Source: Chthoniobacterales bacterium
GTDB lineage: Bacteria; Verrucomicrobiota; Verrucomicrobiia; Chthoniobacterales; UBA10450
Assembly (NCBI GenBank): GCA_013821455.1
Contig: JACDGS010000038.1
Coordinates: 1-40,010, forward strand
Length of the DNA stretch: 40,010 bases
Reading direction: 5' to 3'
Shown here: piece after piece, positions 24,864 to 33,061 of the stretch
Numbering within the stretch: position 1 is the stretch's first letter
Layout: each line of letters opens with the position of its first letter
Position numbers and translations under genes: made by a program
The notes under the pieces: generated by a model
The model's database searches: none
What the model saw: the letters and a program-made list of their open reading frames with translations, nothing else
What the model was told of the DNA's origin: nothing

Positions 24864-26912
24864 ATGAATGGCAGTGGGTTTTTCGCCGAGCTGAAACGGC
24901 GCCACGTTTATCGTGCCGGCGTCATCTACGGGATGACCGCCTGGCTCATCATTCAGGTCGCCACCCAGACCTTCCCTTATTTTGATGTCCCCAGTTGGGT
25001 CGTCCGCTACGTCATCATCGGACTCGTCATTTTGTTTCCCGTCGTGCTCGGTCTCGCCTGGGCCTTCGAGATTACGCCCGAGGGCATCGTCAAGACCGAA
25101 GACCAGCCAAAGGAAACTCCGCGCCGGGCGCGCCAAGGGCGACGGGTCGGTCTGGTCGTCATCGGTCTCTTGTCGGCCGTGCTCGCCTTCGTTCTCTTGC
25201 AGCCGCATTGGTTCAGCTTTTTTTCGCGCAGCCGCGGCAAGAGCATCGCGGTCCTGCCTTTTGAAAACCTGAGCGATAACAAGGAGAACGCCTTTTTCGC
25301 GGACGGCATCCAGGACGATCTCCTGACTAATTTGGCCAAGATCAAAGACCTCAAAGTCATCAGCCGCACCAGCGTGATGAAGTATCGCGATCCCGCCACG
25401 CGCATCGTCCGCGAAATCGGGGACTCGTTAGGCGTGGCCAATATTCTCGAAGGCAGCGTGCGGCGCGAGGGCAATCGCGTCGCGGTCAACGTCCAGCTCA
25501 TCGACACCCTGACGGACGGTGCGCTTTGGACGAACGGCTACCAGCGCACGCTCGCCGGTTCGTTAGGCATCGAGGGCGAGCTCGCGACGGAAATCGCCAA
25601 CGCGCTGCGCGCCACTCTCACGCCCGAGGAAAAACAGCGGGTGAAACGCAAAGCGACCGGCAACGCCGACGCCTTCGAGCTTTATCTCCGCGCGCTGCCG
25701 TACGAACAAGGCCCAGATACCCTGCTGCAGGATTACCATCGTGCCGAACAGCTCTACACCCAGGCCATCGCGCTCGATCCAAACTTTGCGCTCGCGCACG
25801 CGCATCTCGCTTCCACTTACGCGGAGATTTTTCATTTCCACGAACCGCTCGCGACTTGGAAAGAGAAAGCCAAGGCTGAAGCCCAACGCGCGCTCGACCT
25901 CGATCCAAATTTGAGCGAAGCCCATTTCGCCCTCGGCCAGTGCAGCTACTGGCTGGACGGCGATTACGACCGCGCGCTCTCCGAGTTTGCGCGCGCGCAG
26001 GAGCTCGCGCCTAACAATGCCACGATCGGCCGGCTCAGCGCCGCGATCGAACGCCGCCAGGGCCGCTGGGAAGACGCGCTCGCCGCCTATCAACGCATCG
26101 GGATTGTCGATCCGCAAAATCCGAACGTCGCGCGTGAGCTGCTCACCACTTGCACCGCGCTGCGCAGATGGCCCGAAGCCGCGCAGGCCGCGGGCCGCTT
26201 GCGGGCGATCGCGCCCGACTCCGTCGTCGCTAAAATACAAACCGGCTACATCGAGTTTTGGTCCAGCGGAAGTACGGCAGCCTTGCACACCCAGCTCGCG
26301 CAAATCCCGCCCGAGAGCGATCCCGATGGAGTCGCCACCGCCGCGCGCTGGGACACCGCCATGCTGGATGGCGCCTACGCGGCAGCCGCGGCGATTCTGA
26401 CCCAGACATCCCTCGACTCGATTGACTATCTCAACGCGGGAGCGACGCCGAAAAGTTTTCTGTCCGGTTGCAGTGCACTGGCGCGCGGCGATGAGCCGAC
26501 CGCGCGCGCGCAGTTCGAGCTCGCGCGTGTGACCTTCGAAGACAACGTCCGCGAAGCGCCCGACAGCGCGGAACGTCACGCCAACCTGGGGTTGCTCTAT
26601 GCCTTCCTCGGCCGGCGCAACGACGCACTGCGCGAAGGCCGCCGCGCGGTCGAGTTGAAACCGGAAGCAAAAGACGCCGTCGATGGCGCACTCATGCAGA
26701 GCTTTCTTGCCTTGATCTACGTGCGCGCCGGCGAAAAAGATCTCGCCTTCTCGTTGCTCGAACGCCTGCTGCGCACGCCCGGTGCGGTGGACAGCGCGAG
26801 CTACAGCATCACGCGGAGCGACCTGGAGAAACGCTGGGAATGGGCGCCGTTGCGCGCCGATCCACGTTTCGCAAAACTCTTCGCCAACCCGGCGACTCCG
26901 GCAGTTCGTTAG
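24864..26912 (+). CDS. Membrane-anchored TolB-like/TPR protein
   Basis: A 682-residue protein. Two hydrophobic helices lie at about residues 18-34 and 48-68 and a third at 95-113. Then comes the TolB-like/FlgO-type domain with SIAVLPFENLSDNKENAFFA, DGIQDDLLTNLAKIKDLKVI and SRTSVMKYRD (127-176), widely seen behind adenylate cyclase or winged-helix DNA-binding domains. From about 265 to the end are tetratricopeptide repeats. The usual N-terminal cyclase or wHTH domain is replaced by the membrane part ELKRRHVYRAGVIYGMTAWL. The role is probably protein interaction or signalling. The TAG stop is the one inside a TCGTTAGGC 9-mer (26906). It converges on nnr. Confidence 0.82.
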   Translation: MNGSGFFAELKRRHVYRAGVIYGMTAWLIIQVATQTFPYFDVPSWVVRYVIIGLVILFPVVLGLAWAFEITPEGIVKTEDQPKETPRRARQGRRVGLVVIGLLSAVLAFVLLQPHWFSFFSRSRGKSIAVLPFENLSDNKENAFFADGIQDDLLTNLAKIKDLKVISRTSVMKYRDPATRIVREIGDSLGVANILEGSVRREGNRVAVNVQLIDTLTDGALWTNGYQRTLAGSLGIEGELATEIANALRATLTPEEKQRVKRKATGNADAFELYLRALPYEQGPDTLLQDYHRAEQLYTQAIALDPNFALAHAHLASTYAEIFHFHEPLATWKEKAKAEAQRALDLDPNLSEAHFALGQCSYWLDGDYDRALSEFARAQELAPNNATIGRLSAAIERRQGRWEDALAAYQRIGIVDPQNPNVARELLTTCTALRRWPEAAQAAGRLRAIAPDSVVAKIQTGYIEFWSSGSTAALHTQLAQIPPESDPDGVATAARWDTAMLDGAYAAAAAILTQTSLDSIDYLNAGATPKSFLSGCSALARGDEPTARAQFELARVTFEDNVREAPDSAERHANLGLLYAFLGRRNDALREGRRAVELKPEAKDAVDGALMQSFLALIYVRAGEKDLAFSLLERLLRTPGAVDSASYSITRSDLEKRWEWAPLRADPRFAKLFANPATPAVR

Positions 26913-26940
26913 GCAAAGAACCAGCTCAAGAGGGCGGCTC

Positions 26941-27124
26941 TTTTTTCCGGGGAGGACGGGCTGTCAGCCCGTCGTTCGGCGCAGTCTGCGCCGAACCGCT
27001 GCCGGACGCGCGTTGCGGAAATTCACGCCCCGATCGGCTGCACGGTTTGCGCCTGCGCGCAAAATGCATTGGGCGAGACTCGCCCAATGCTGACGGGCTG
27101 GCAGCCCGTCCTCCCCGGAAAAAA
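26941..27124. terminator. Long inverted repeat between convergent genes, likely bidirectional terminator
   Basis: TTTTTTCCGGGGAGGACGGG begins the left arm (26941-26973) and CCCGTCCTCCCCGGAAAAAA closes the right arm (27092-27124); the 33-base arms are almost exact complements. Inner hairpins (TTCGGCGCAGTCTGCGCCGAA and ATTGGGCGAGACTCGCCCAAT, given as paired segments) lie between them. GC-rich stems with T-runs on both ends sit exactly between the convergent TolB/TPR gene and nnr, so a two-way terminator role is likely. A mobile element origin is also possible. Confidence 0.65.
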
Positions 27125-27148
27125 CGGCCCTCCGGGCTCCGCGATTCT

Positions 27149-28606
27149 TCAACGCAACTCTCGAAACGCCATTCCAAGATGATCAAGCACGTCGCTTGGC
27201 AGCAGCGATTCTTCACTCGCTCCGTCGCGACTCAGCGCCAACTCCGCCGCGCGTCCGCACAGCCACGCGCCCAGACGCGCGGCGTCGTTAGGCGCGAGCT
27301 TCGCGCCGAGCAGGCCGCCGCAGACTCCCGTCAGCACGTCGCCCATGCCACCGGTCGCCATCCCAGGAGTGCCGGTAGTGTTGTAGCTCAGCGGACGATT
27401 GCGCTCCGCCACGATCGTGCGGCTGCCTTTCAAGAGCAGCGTCGCCTTGTATTCGCGGCAGAACTTCGTCGCCCAATCCGCGCGCGAAGTTTTTCTAGTG
27501 GGGAAGATTCGCTTCATCTCGCCCGGATGCGGGGTGAGCAGGCGCGGACCGCGCGCCTTTTTTAGCACTGCCATATCATCGGCGAGAATGTTCAAGGCGT
27601 CGGCATCGACCACCATCGGCTGCTCAGCGTCTCGAATCAGCTGGCGGATTTGCGCGGCGCGCGACTTTCCCAAACCGGGCCCTATCGCCCAAACGTCGAT
27701 CGGTTCTTCCAGCAGATCCCCATAGGATTTTACCGGTTTCACCATCACTTCCGGCGCCGCGGCTGCGGCCACGATCTCGTAAATATTCTCCGGCACAAAA
27801 AGCTCGACCAAACCCGCGCCAGCGCGCAGCGCGCCTAACGAACAAAGGACTGCCGCACCTGTGAACCCTCGCGAACCCGCCACAATTCCAACCCGACCGA
27901 ATTGATTCTTGTAGGCGGAAAATTTCCGCCGCGGCAGCAAGTCACGCAAAGTTTCCGGGATCGCGACCTCCGCCCCGCCGGCATCCGTGTTCAACTCCTC
28001 CAACCCGATAACTTCCAGCCGCCCGACAAAGTTCAGCGCGTCATCCACCACAAGTCCGCGCTTGGTGAAACCAATCGTGAAAGTAAAATCCGCCACCACA
28101 CACGCGTCGTCCGCGGCACCGGAATCGCCGTCGAGCCCGGTCGGTAAATCCAGCGCGACGACAAACGCGCCACGTTCGCGGAGCGCGTTGATTTCACGAC
28201 ACGCGCTACGGATCGGCTCGCGCAACGGCGGCTTCGCGCCGAGACCGAGCAGGCCGTCGAGGATAACCGTCGGACCACCTCCGTCGTTGTCGTCGCGCGC
28301 CGGTTTCCCAAGCGCCCGCAACATCCTTTTCGTTAGGCTGCTCAATTCGTTAGGCGGAAAAATCAGCCGCGTTTCGATTTGCCAGCCCGCCTCCGCCAAC
28401 CAGCGCGCCGCGACCAGGCCGTCACCGGCGTTATTTCCTTTTCCCGCGAAGAGGATGCACTTCCCCGGACGCGGGAAAAACTTTGCCACCGAGCGCGCGA
28501 TCCCCTTCCCGGCCTGTTCCATCAACCTCCCGGCTTTCACTCCGCCGGCAAAAGCGGCTTCTTCCGAGGCGCGCATCTGCTCTGGAGTGATGATGGGCGA
28601 GTGCAC
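27149..28606 (-). CDS. nnr: Bifunctional NAD(P)H-hydrate epimerase/dehydratase
   Basis: A 485-residue two-domain protein that repairs hydrated NADH and NADPH. The N-terminal YjeF epimerase domain starts IITPEQMRASEEAAFAGGVK and contains FAGKGNNAGDGLVAARWLAE. The C-terminal ribokinase-like dehydratase domain contains GPGLGKS, VDADALNIL, LTPHPGEMKRIFP and the final GTPGMATGGMGDVLTGVCGG, which supplies the ADP/ATP-site Asp. Reading frame is open to 28762, but that extension is Arg-rich and overlaps the amidase gene. GTG 28606 gives MHSPIITPEQM and lies 13 bases after the amidase stop, so I chose it. The gap holds a 9-mer copy (28612). It is the last gene of the operon. Confidence 0.93.
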   Translation of the reverse strand: MHSPIITPEQMRASEEAAFAGGVKAGRLMEQAGKGIARSVAKFFPRPGKCILFAGKGNNAGDGLVAARWLAEAGWQIETRLIFPPNELSSLTKRMLRALGKPARDDNDGGGPTVILDGLLGLGAKPPLREPIRSACREINALRERGAFVVALDLPTGLDGDSGAADDACVVADFTFTIGFTKRGLVVDDALNFVGRLEVIGLEELNTDAGGAEVAIPETLRDLLPRRKFSAYKNQFGRVGIVAGSRGFTGAAVLCSLGALRAGAGLVELFVPENIYEIVAAAAAPEVMVKPVKSYGDLLEEPIDVWAIGPGLGKSRAAQIRQLIRDAEQPMVVDADALNILADDMAVLKKARGPRLLTPHPGEMKRIFPTRKTSRADWATKFCREYKATLLLKGSRTIVAERNRPLSYNTTGTPGMATGGMGDVLTGVCGGLLGAKLAPNDAARLGAWLCGRAAELALSRDGASEESLLPSDVLDHLGMAFRELR

Positions 28607-28619
28607 CGAAGTCGTTAGG

Positions 28620-29474
28620 CTAATTGTCGTCGCTCTTTTTCTTCTTCTTACTCTTGCCCGACTTTTTCTTCTTCGAGCTGCTCGTGCTGTGATGCCGGCC
28701 GCTCCGACCCGAGGACCGCGCATGATGTGAGAACGACGGGCGCTCCGGCGCCGGGCTGACAAAGTCGTTATAACCGCCGCCGATCGGCGAGGCTACATGG
28801 GTAAGCCCGGCTACGACCGGGCGGTTGTAAGGAGGCGACTGGCCGATGATGCCGGAGGTTATGCGATCGGCCAAACGCTCGCGATAGCTGCTTTGCAGAG
28901 CGAGACTCGACTCGTAAGGATTCGTCAGGAAACCACACTCCACGAGGACCGAAGGAATGCTCGTGCGCCGCAGCACATAGAAACCGCGCCGGCGAATGCC
29001 GCGATTTTCCGTCCCCGTCCCGCCCACGACTTGGCGATGAATATTTGCGGCCAGGCGCGCGCTGTCGCTGCGGTAATAATAAGTCTCGATCCCATTTGCC
29101 CCGGCGCGGGTCGCCGAGTTGAAATGAATGCTGACAAATTCCGCGTCGCGCAGTCCGTTCGCGATCGCGACGCGCACGCTTAACGGCACGAACACATCGG
29201 AATCGCGCGTCATGACGACGTGATAACCGCCCGCGCGGAGCTTGCGCGCGACACGTTGCGCGACGTCGAGCGTCATCGGTTTTTCGGCCACGCGCTGGCC
29301 GGGAATGCCGCCGCGGTCGAAGCCGCCGTGACCGGCATCGAGCACGACGGTGTGCGGACCGGTGATCGCTTGTGCTTCTTTCGTTAGGCTAAAAAAGGAG
29401 AGCGCGGCCACCAGGGTAAAATATAAGCCTAACGATAAGCCGCGCCGCCGCGCGGGACGAAATTCGGAGATCAT
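28620..29474 (-). CDS. N-acetylmuramoyl-L-alanine amidase (Amidase_3)
   Basis: A 284-residue exported amidase that cleaves peptide stems from peptidoglycan. A signal peptide covers about residues 10-38 (LSLGLYFTLVAALSFFSLTK). The zinc-site motifs are VVLDAGHGGFDRGG, the Glu in VAEKP, SIHFNSA, and the catalytic Glu in VLVECGFLTNP. The C-terminal tail is unusual: Ser/His/Arg-rich, ending in runs of lysine (KKKKSGKSKKKKK), which may bind anionic wall polymer. ATG 29474 follows GGAAG by about six bases and begins one base after the previous stop, so the two are coupled. The frame upstream of the ATG belongs to the previous gene's other frame. A 9-mer copy lies at 28612, just past its stop. Confidence 0.93.
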   Translation of the reverse strand: MISEFRPARRRGLSLGLYFTLVAALSFFSLTKEAQAITGPHTVVLDAGHGGFDRGGIPGQRVAEKPMTLDVAQRVARKLRAGGYHVVMTRDSDVFVPLSVRVAIANGLRDAEFVSIHFNSATRAGANGIETYYYRSDSARLAANIHRQVVGGTGTENRGIRRRGFYVLRRTSIPSVLVECGFLTNPYESSLALQSSYRERLADRITSGIIGQSPPYNRPVVAGLTHVASPIGGGYNDFVSPAPERPSFSHHARSSGRSGRHHSTSSSKKKKSGKSKKKKKSDDN

Positions 29475-29475
29475 C

Positions 29476-30339
29476 TCAATCTTCCGGCGGCAAATCAGCC
29501 GGCCGATCGGACAATTTCGGGATTGATTTCGTAGCGGCCGAGGGTGCGACCGGGACGTCGAGGATTCCGCCAGCGACCGTGACGGTGCCATCGGCCATCC
29601 GGCGCAGGCGGGGATTACCCCGCGCCTGCGCATAGCTGGCGTGCTTGATCAACTTGCCGTCGAGGCCCACGACGGAATACGACCAGATGCGCGGCGCCGC
29701 GCACTGCAAAACGTGGAGCTGATTTTCGCGATCGATTTCCTTGTGCGGCTCGTCGAAAGAAATCAAGCGGCCTAACGAGTAGGTCGCGTAAACCAGTCCG
29801 CGCGCTTGATCTTCCACCCGCACATAGAGCGAGGTGTGATCGGGAAACCGATTCGTCATCAGCGAGTACGTCCGCTCGCCATCGCCCGAGGGCATCCCGA
29901 CCGTTTGCTGCCAGATCGGCCGCGCGGTCGTGACTTCAAAAACGCGGGCGTGCGCATAAAAATATTTGTTCAGATCGGCGAAATAAACATTTAGCCGAAC
30001 GTGATAAACACCGAGGTCTCCGACGGGAAAACGCTCCTCGATATTAATCTTGCGCGTGACCGACGTTCCCGTGGGAATCTGCAACGGCGCCTCCGACACT
30101 TGCGCGAGGGGCGCGAGGATGCGGCCATCGTTCGCCGTCACCTCAAAGCCGTACCAATGCTGTTCGTCCTGGTCGCGCAGCTCGATGTCGCGCCCGGCCA
30201 GGTTCGTGATCGTGACCGTAGCCATGACCGGCTCATGCGCGATGTATTGGAGCCGCTTGAATTTCAGATCGACCTGGACCTGTGCCTGGGCCGAAAACGC
30301 GAGCAAAACGAGCAGCACGCACGGGAGAAATCGCTTCAT
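29476..30339 (-). CDS. Hypothetical exported beta-rich protein in the amidase operon
   Basis: A 287-residue protein that I do not recognise. It starts MKRFLPCVLLVLLAFSAQAQ, a clear signal peptide, and continues with a beta-sandwich-like region (HEPVMATVTITNLAGRDIEL, GVYHVRLNVYFADLNKYFYA). The C-terminal third has a Pro/Ala/Ser-rich end (KLSDRPADLPPED). ATG 30339 was chosen over the longer frame (30390) because it gives the signal peptide. It lies one base before the amidase and 57 bases after the kinase-like gene, so it belongs to the same operon and probably works in the envelope. Confidence 0.75.
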   Translation of the reverse strand: MKRFLPCVLLVLLAFSAQAQVQVDLKFKRLQYIAHEPVMATVTITNLAGRDIELRDQDEQHWYGFEVTANDGRILAPLAQVSEAPLQIPTGTSVTRKINIEERFPVGDLGVYHVRLNVYFADLNKYFYAHARVFEVTTARPIWQQTVGMPSGDGERTYSLMTNRFPDHTSLYVRVEDQARGLVYATYSLGRLISFDEPHKEIDRENQLHVLQCAAPRIWSYSVVGLDGKLIKHASYAQARGNPRLRRMADGTVTVAGGILDVPVAPSAATKSIPKLSDRPADLPPED

Positions 30340-30396
30340 CGGCGCGTAAGTTAACGCAACTCCTCGGAGATGAAAGTTGCGCGGCGGCATGCGCGC

Positions 30397-31833
30397 TTAT
30401 TTGCCCCAGAATTTTACCTTGTCGAGGAGGCCGGTTTTTTTCGGCGACACCAAGGGCGAAGGCGCGACGAGGGTCTCGAGCAATTTGGCTTCGTCCGCGA
30501 GCGAGTCCCATTCGGTGAGCGCGTCGTCGCCCGAGGTTTGCATTTGATGGATGAGCTTGAGCACACGCCCGCTGCCCGGCGTCGCGGTGGCCTTGGTCAC
30601 GGGAATAAGAAGACGCCCGAGCATTTTGATCTCGCTCTCCGCCGGCTCGTGCTGCGCGAGCGCGGGATTGATCACCGCTACTTCGGCGAGGCGCGCCTCC
30701 TCGTTAGGCGTAACGAAGATGCGCGAGAGCTGCAAGGGCGCGTGCAGGATCTGGTGATCCTCGAGATGCGCCATCGCCTCCGCCACCGCCCGAATGACCC
30801 GGAGCGCGAGCAACGCCGAGATCGTTAGGCCGCTGCTTGTGATTTCCAACAACGTGCGCCCCACCACGAATTCGCGCGCATAATAATAGCGGCCCTCGTG
30901 CTCGCCCGCTTCGTAAACCGGCAGGATCGCAGGGTGGCGGATGTTGGCGTTCACGCTCGCCGTATCGAGGAATTCCTGCGCGCGCGCCGGGTCCTGGCGC
31001 AGGCTGTCGCGCAGGACGTGCAGCACGACTGGGCGCCCGATCGAAGTCTGCTCCGCGGTGTAAAGTTTATCCCAGAAGGTCTCGGATAATTTGCGTCCGA
31101 CGCGATAGGTCCCGAAAACCTGGCCGGTCAAATCGAGTTCGTTAGGCAAAGGCGCCGCGGCTTCTTCTTCCGGCGCTGGTGAAGGCTGCGCGCGTTTGCG
31201 CAGCACGATTTCCGTGAGGGCCTCATCCCAGGGCAAATCAATCGTCCGTTCCACCGCGCTGGCCTGCGCGTCGTAGCCGAACACGACCGGCCCCCAACAA
31301 AGCATTTCGTAAAGCGCCTCACGCCCAGCCGCACTCGCCGTCGCCGCATGCAAGAGCTCGCCCTCACGAAGAAAGACGACTCCCTTCTCCGTCCCGGCTG
31401 CGAGTTGCAGCGCGCCGCTTTTTCGGCCGAGGCAACACATCTGCAACATGTCAACGAGGTGAAACGATCTCTCCGCCTCGTCGCCTTCTCCCGCGCGCGC
31501 GATGGCCTGGAGCAAACGCTCGCCATCGATCGGCTCCGGGAAAACTTTCGTGTTCGCCACCTCCAGCCGCTGTTCGTTCGCCGCGTAAGCGGGCAGGAAA
31601 AAAGTTTGCAGGCGCGGGAATTTTGCGCCTAACGAACCGCTCAGAGTCAACCCATCGATCCCCGGCGCCTCCAACTGCGCGAGGAGCAAATCGCATTCAC
31701 GTCCGCTCTCGGCCCAGGCCCACGCAGCGTCATCGTTAGGCACATAATCCGCCGGTTGCCCTGCGTATTCCTGCGCGATCCGCAGCAGACCTCCACCCAT
31801 CTCGGCGTCGTGATGGACGATGAGCAACTGCAT
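30397..31833 (-). CDS. Receiver-like, DUF4388 and pseudokinase fusion protein
   Basis: A 478-residue three-part signalling protein. Residues 1-115 resemble a response-regulator receiver, but the phosphoacceptor Asp is replaced by Gln 53 (LLLAQLEAPGIDG). Residues 123-192 are a DUF4388/PATAN-type domain (FHLVDMLQMCCLGRKSGALQ, then GVVFLREGELLHAATA). Residues 243-395 follow a Ser/Thr kinase (FGTYRVGRKLSETFWDKLYT, NIRHPAILPVYEAGE), but the ATP-site Lys is His (VVLHVLR), HRD reads HAP, and no DFG remains. It should not be catalytic. The start codon overlaps the upstream stop (TGATG), hence translational coupling. The longer frame to 32142 only overlaps the upstream gene. Several 9-mers occur here. 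Confidence 0.85.
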   Translation of the reverse strand: MQLLIVHHDAEMGGGLLRIAQEYAGQPADYVPNDDAAWAWAESGRECDLLLAQLEAPGIDGLTLSGSLGAKFPRLQTFFLPAYAANEQRLEVANTKVFPEPIDGERLLQAIARAGEGDEAERSFHLVDMLQMCCLGRKSGALQLAAGTEKGVVFLREGELLHAATASAAGREALYEMLCWGPVVFGYDAQASAVERTIDLPWDEALTEIVLRKRAQPSPAPEEEAAAPLPNELDLTGQVFGTYRVGRKLSETFWDKLYTAEQTSIGRPVVLHVLRDSLRQDPARAQEFLDTASVNANIRHPAILPVYEAGEHEGRYYYAREFVVGRTLLEITSSGLTISALLALRVIRAVAEAMAHLEDHQILHAPLQLSRIFVTPNEEARLAEVAVINPALAQHEPAESEIKMLGRLLIPVTKATATPGSGRVLKLIHQMQTSGDDALTEWDSLADEAKLLETLVAPSPLVSPKKTGLLDKVKFWGK

Positions 31834-33032
31834 CACTGCGGCGGCGCGGTGAAGGGCGGTGGAAACAAATTCAGCAGCCGTGTCGGGTCCGCCCGCACCG
31901 CCTGCAATTCCTCCTTGTAGTAAACACGCACGATGTAGCCAAGATACTGGTGCATCCCTTCCGCGCTCGACAGCTCCTCGCCTTTGCCTTTGGACTTGCG
32001 CGCGCGGGTCGCCTTCTCCACGGAGTCGGGCACCGCCGCGAGTTCCGTTCCCGGCACGGGATAATGTTTTTTCGGCCGGAGATAAGTCACGTCGAGAACT
32101 TCGGTGTCGGTGTCGGCCCAATTGTGGCCGGGCGTCACCCATTCGTAATTCACATCCGCGTCGGTCAGTGCGACCTGGTCGTTATCGACCACGTCATAGA
32201 AGAAAACCTGGATCTTTACTTTGGTGTAATCGATCTCGGTGTTCGGACGCTTTTTCACGCCGACGCGCAACGTCATGCGGGTGAGCGCGTCCGGATCGTC
32301 CACCGTCGTTTGCGTCACTTGCGAAATGCCAAACGACGAATCGTCGGGGATGCCGGTGGTGTCGTTAGGCGCAGCCGGCTCCGTGGGCGAACGGCCGGTC
32401 GAGCCGGGTATGCCCTGCACCGGCACGCCTAGTTGCAGCTTCAAAACAGCCAGCTCGCCGAGCGGGCCGGCGGCCGCGCCTAACGACTTCAACCTCGTCC
32501 AAACTTCGTTCGAACGATCGAAGAGCTGCATCGATTCATAGGTCATGGCCAGCTCCGCGAGGACGTCGGCATTCTGCGGAGCGAGCGCAATCGCCTGCTG
32601 CAATTTCGCGATGGCGTTGCCGGTATCGCCTTTGGCGCGCAACGCTTTCGCCACCTGCAACAACTCGTCCGGCACCGAGACCGCGGGCGCGGCGCCCGGA
32701 AGCGACTTTGTTTGCCGCTTCGTCGCCGGCGGGTTCGATTGCGTCTTCGTTAGGCGAGGCAGCGGCGACGCGGGGGCCGGCTTGACCGGACGCACCACCG
32801 GCAGCGCGGGAGCGAGTATTTCCGGGTGCGCGATCGTCGCGGCGTGGGGCGGCGATGGCACCAACGGCGGCGCGTGTTGCAGGTAAATAATGAGCGCGCC
32901 TAACAATTGCGCCGCCGCGACCGCACCGAGGATGGCCAGCGCGGCCGCGAAAGTTCGCTCCGACCTGCTGCCGTGGAAAAGTGAAGCCGCGCGCACGACC
33001 CGTTGTCTAGCGATCACGCCGGGAAGTGTCAA
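31833..33032 (-). CDS. Membrane-anchored TPR protein, first gene of the operon
   Basis: A protein of 387-399 residues. A hydrophobic helix at about residues 28-50 (AAALAILGAVAAAQLLGALI) is followed by a Pro/Ala-rich linker, then TPR-like helices around 123-190 (GDTGNAIAKLQQAIALAPQN). The second half is beta-rich (TRMTLRVGVKKRPNTEID, KIQVFFYDVVDNDQVALTDA) with unknown function. There is no nearby ATG: candidates are TTG 33032, GTG 33017 and GTG 32996. The TTG coincides with a good -35 sequence, so a later GTG may be the true start. It ends overlapping the pseudokinase gene and is divergent from glycerate kinase. Confidence 0.75.
   Translation of the reverse strand: MTLPGVIARQRVVRAASLFHGSRSERTFAAALAILGAVAAAQLLGALIIYLQHAPPLVPSPPHAATIAHPEILAPALPVVRPVKPAPASPLPRLTKTQSNPPATKRQTKSLPGAAPAVSVPDELLQVAKALRAKGDTGNAIAKLQQAIALAPQNADVLAELAMTYESMQLFDRSNEVWTRLKSLGAAAGPLGELAVLKLQLGVPVQGIPGSTGRSPTEPAAPNDTTGIPDDSSFGISQVTQTTVDDPDALTRMTLRVGVKKRPNTEIDYTKVKIQVFFYDVVDNDQVALTDADVNYEWVTPGHNWADTDTEVLDVTYLRPKKHYPVPGTELAAVPDSVEKATRARKSKGKGEELSSAEGMHQYLGYIVRVYYKEELQAVRADPTRLLNLFPPPFTAPPQ
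33004..33032 (-). promoter_or_regulatory. Candidate sigma-70 promoter for the minus-strand operon
   Basis: On the minus strand TTGACA (33032-33027) is followed by a 17-base spacer and TAGACA (33009-33004), which is close to the -10 consensus. The position is right for the TPR-led operon, but it overlaps the first possible codons of the first gene, and an mRNA from it would begin at about GTG 32996. No experimental support. Confidence 0.35.
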
Positions 33033-33061
33033 TCCTCGCGGGAGCGCGCATACTTGCGCGC

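Noticed and set aside
25563-26579. 338-codon minus-strand frame opposite the TolB/TPR gene
   Set aside because: No recognisable domain, Arg/Gly-rich shadow of a well-supported TPR gene.
27987-28730. 247-codon plus-strand frame opposite nnr and the end of the amidase gene
   Set aside because: Ser/Pro/Arg-rich antisense shadow of two genes with clear catalytic motifs.
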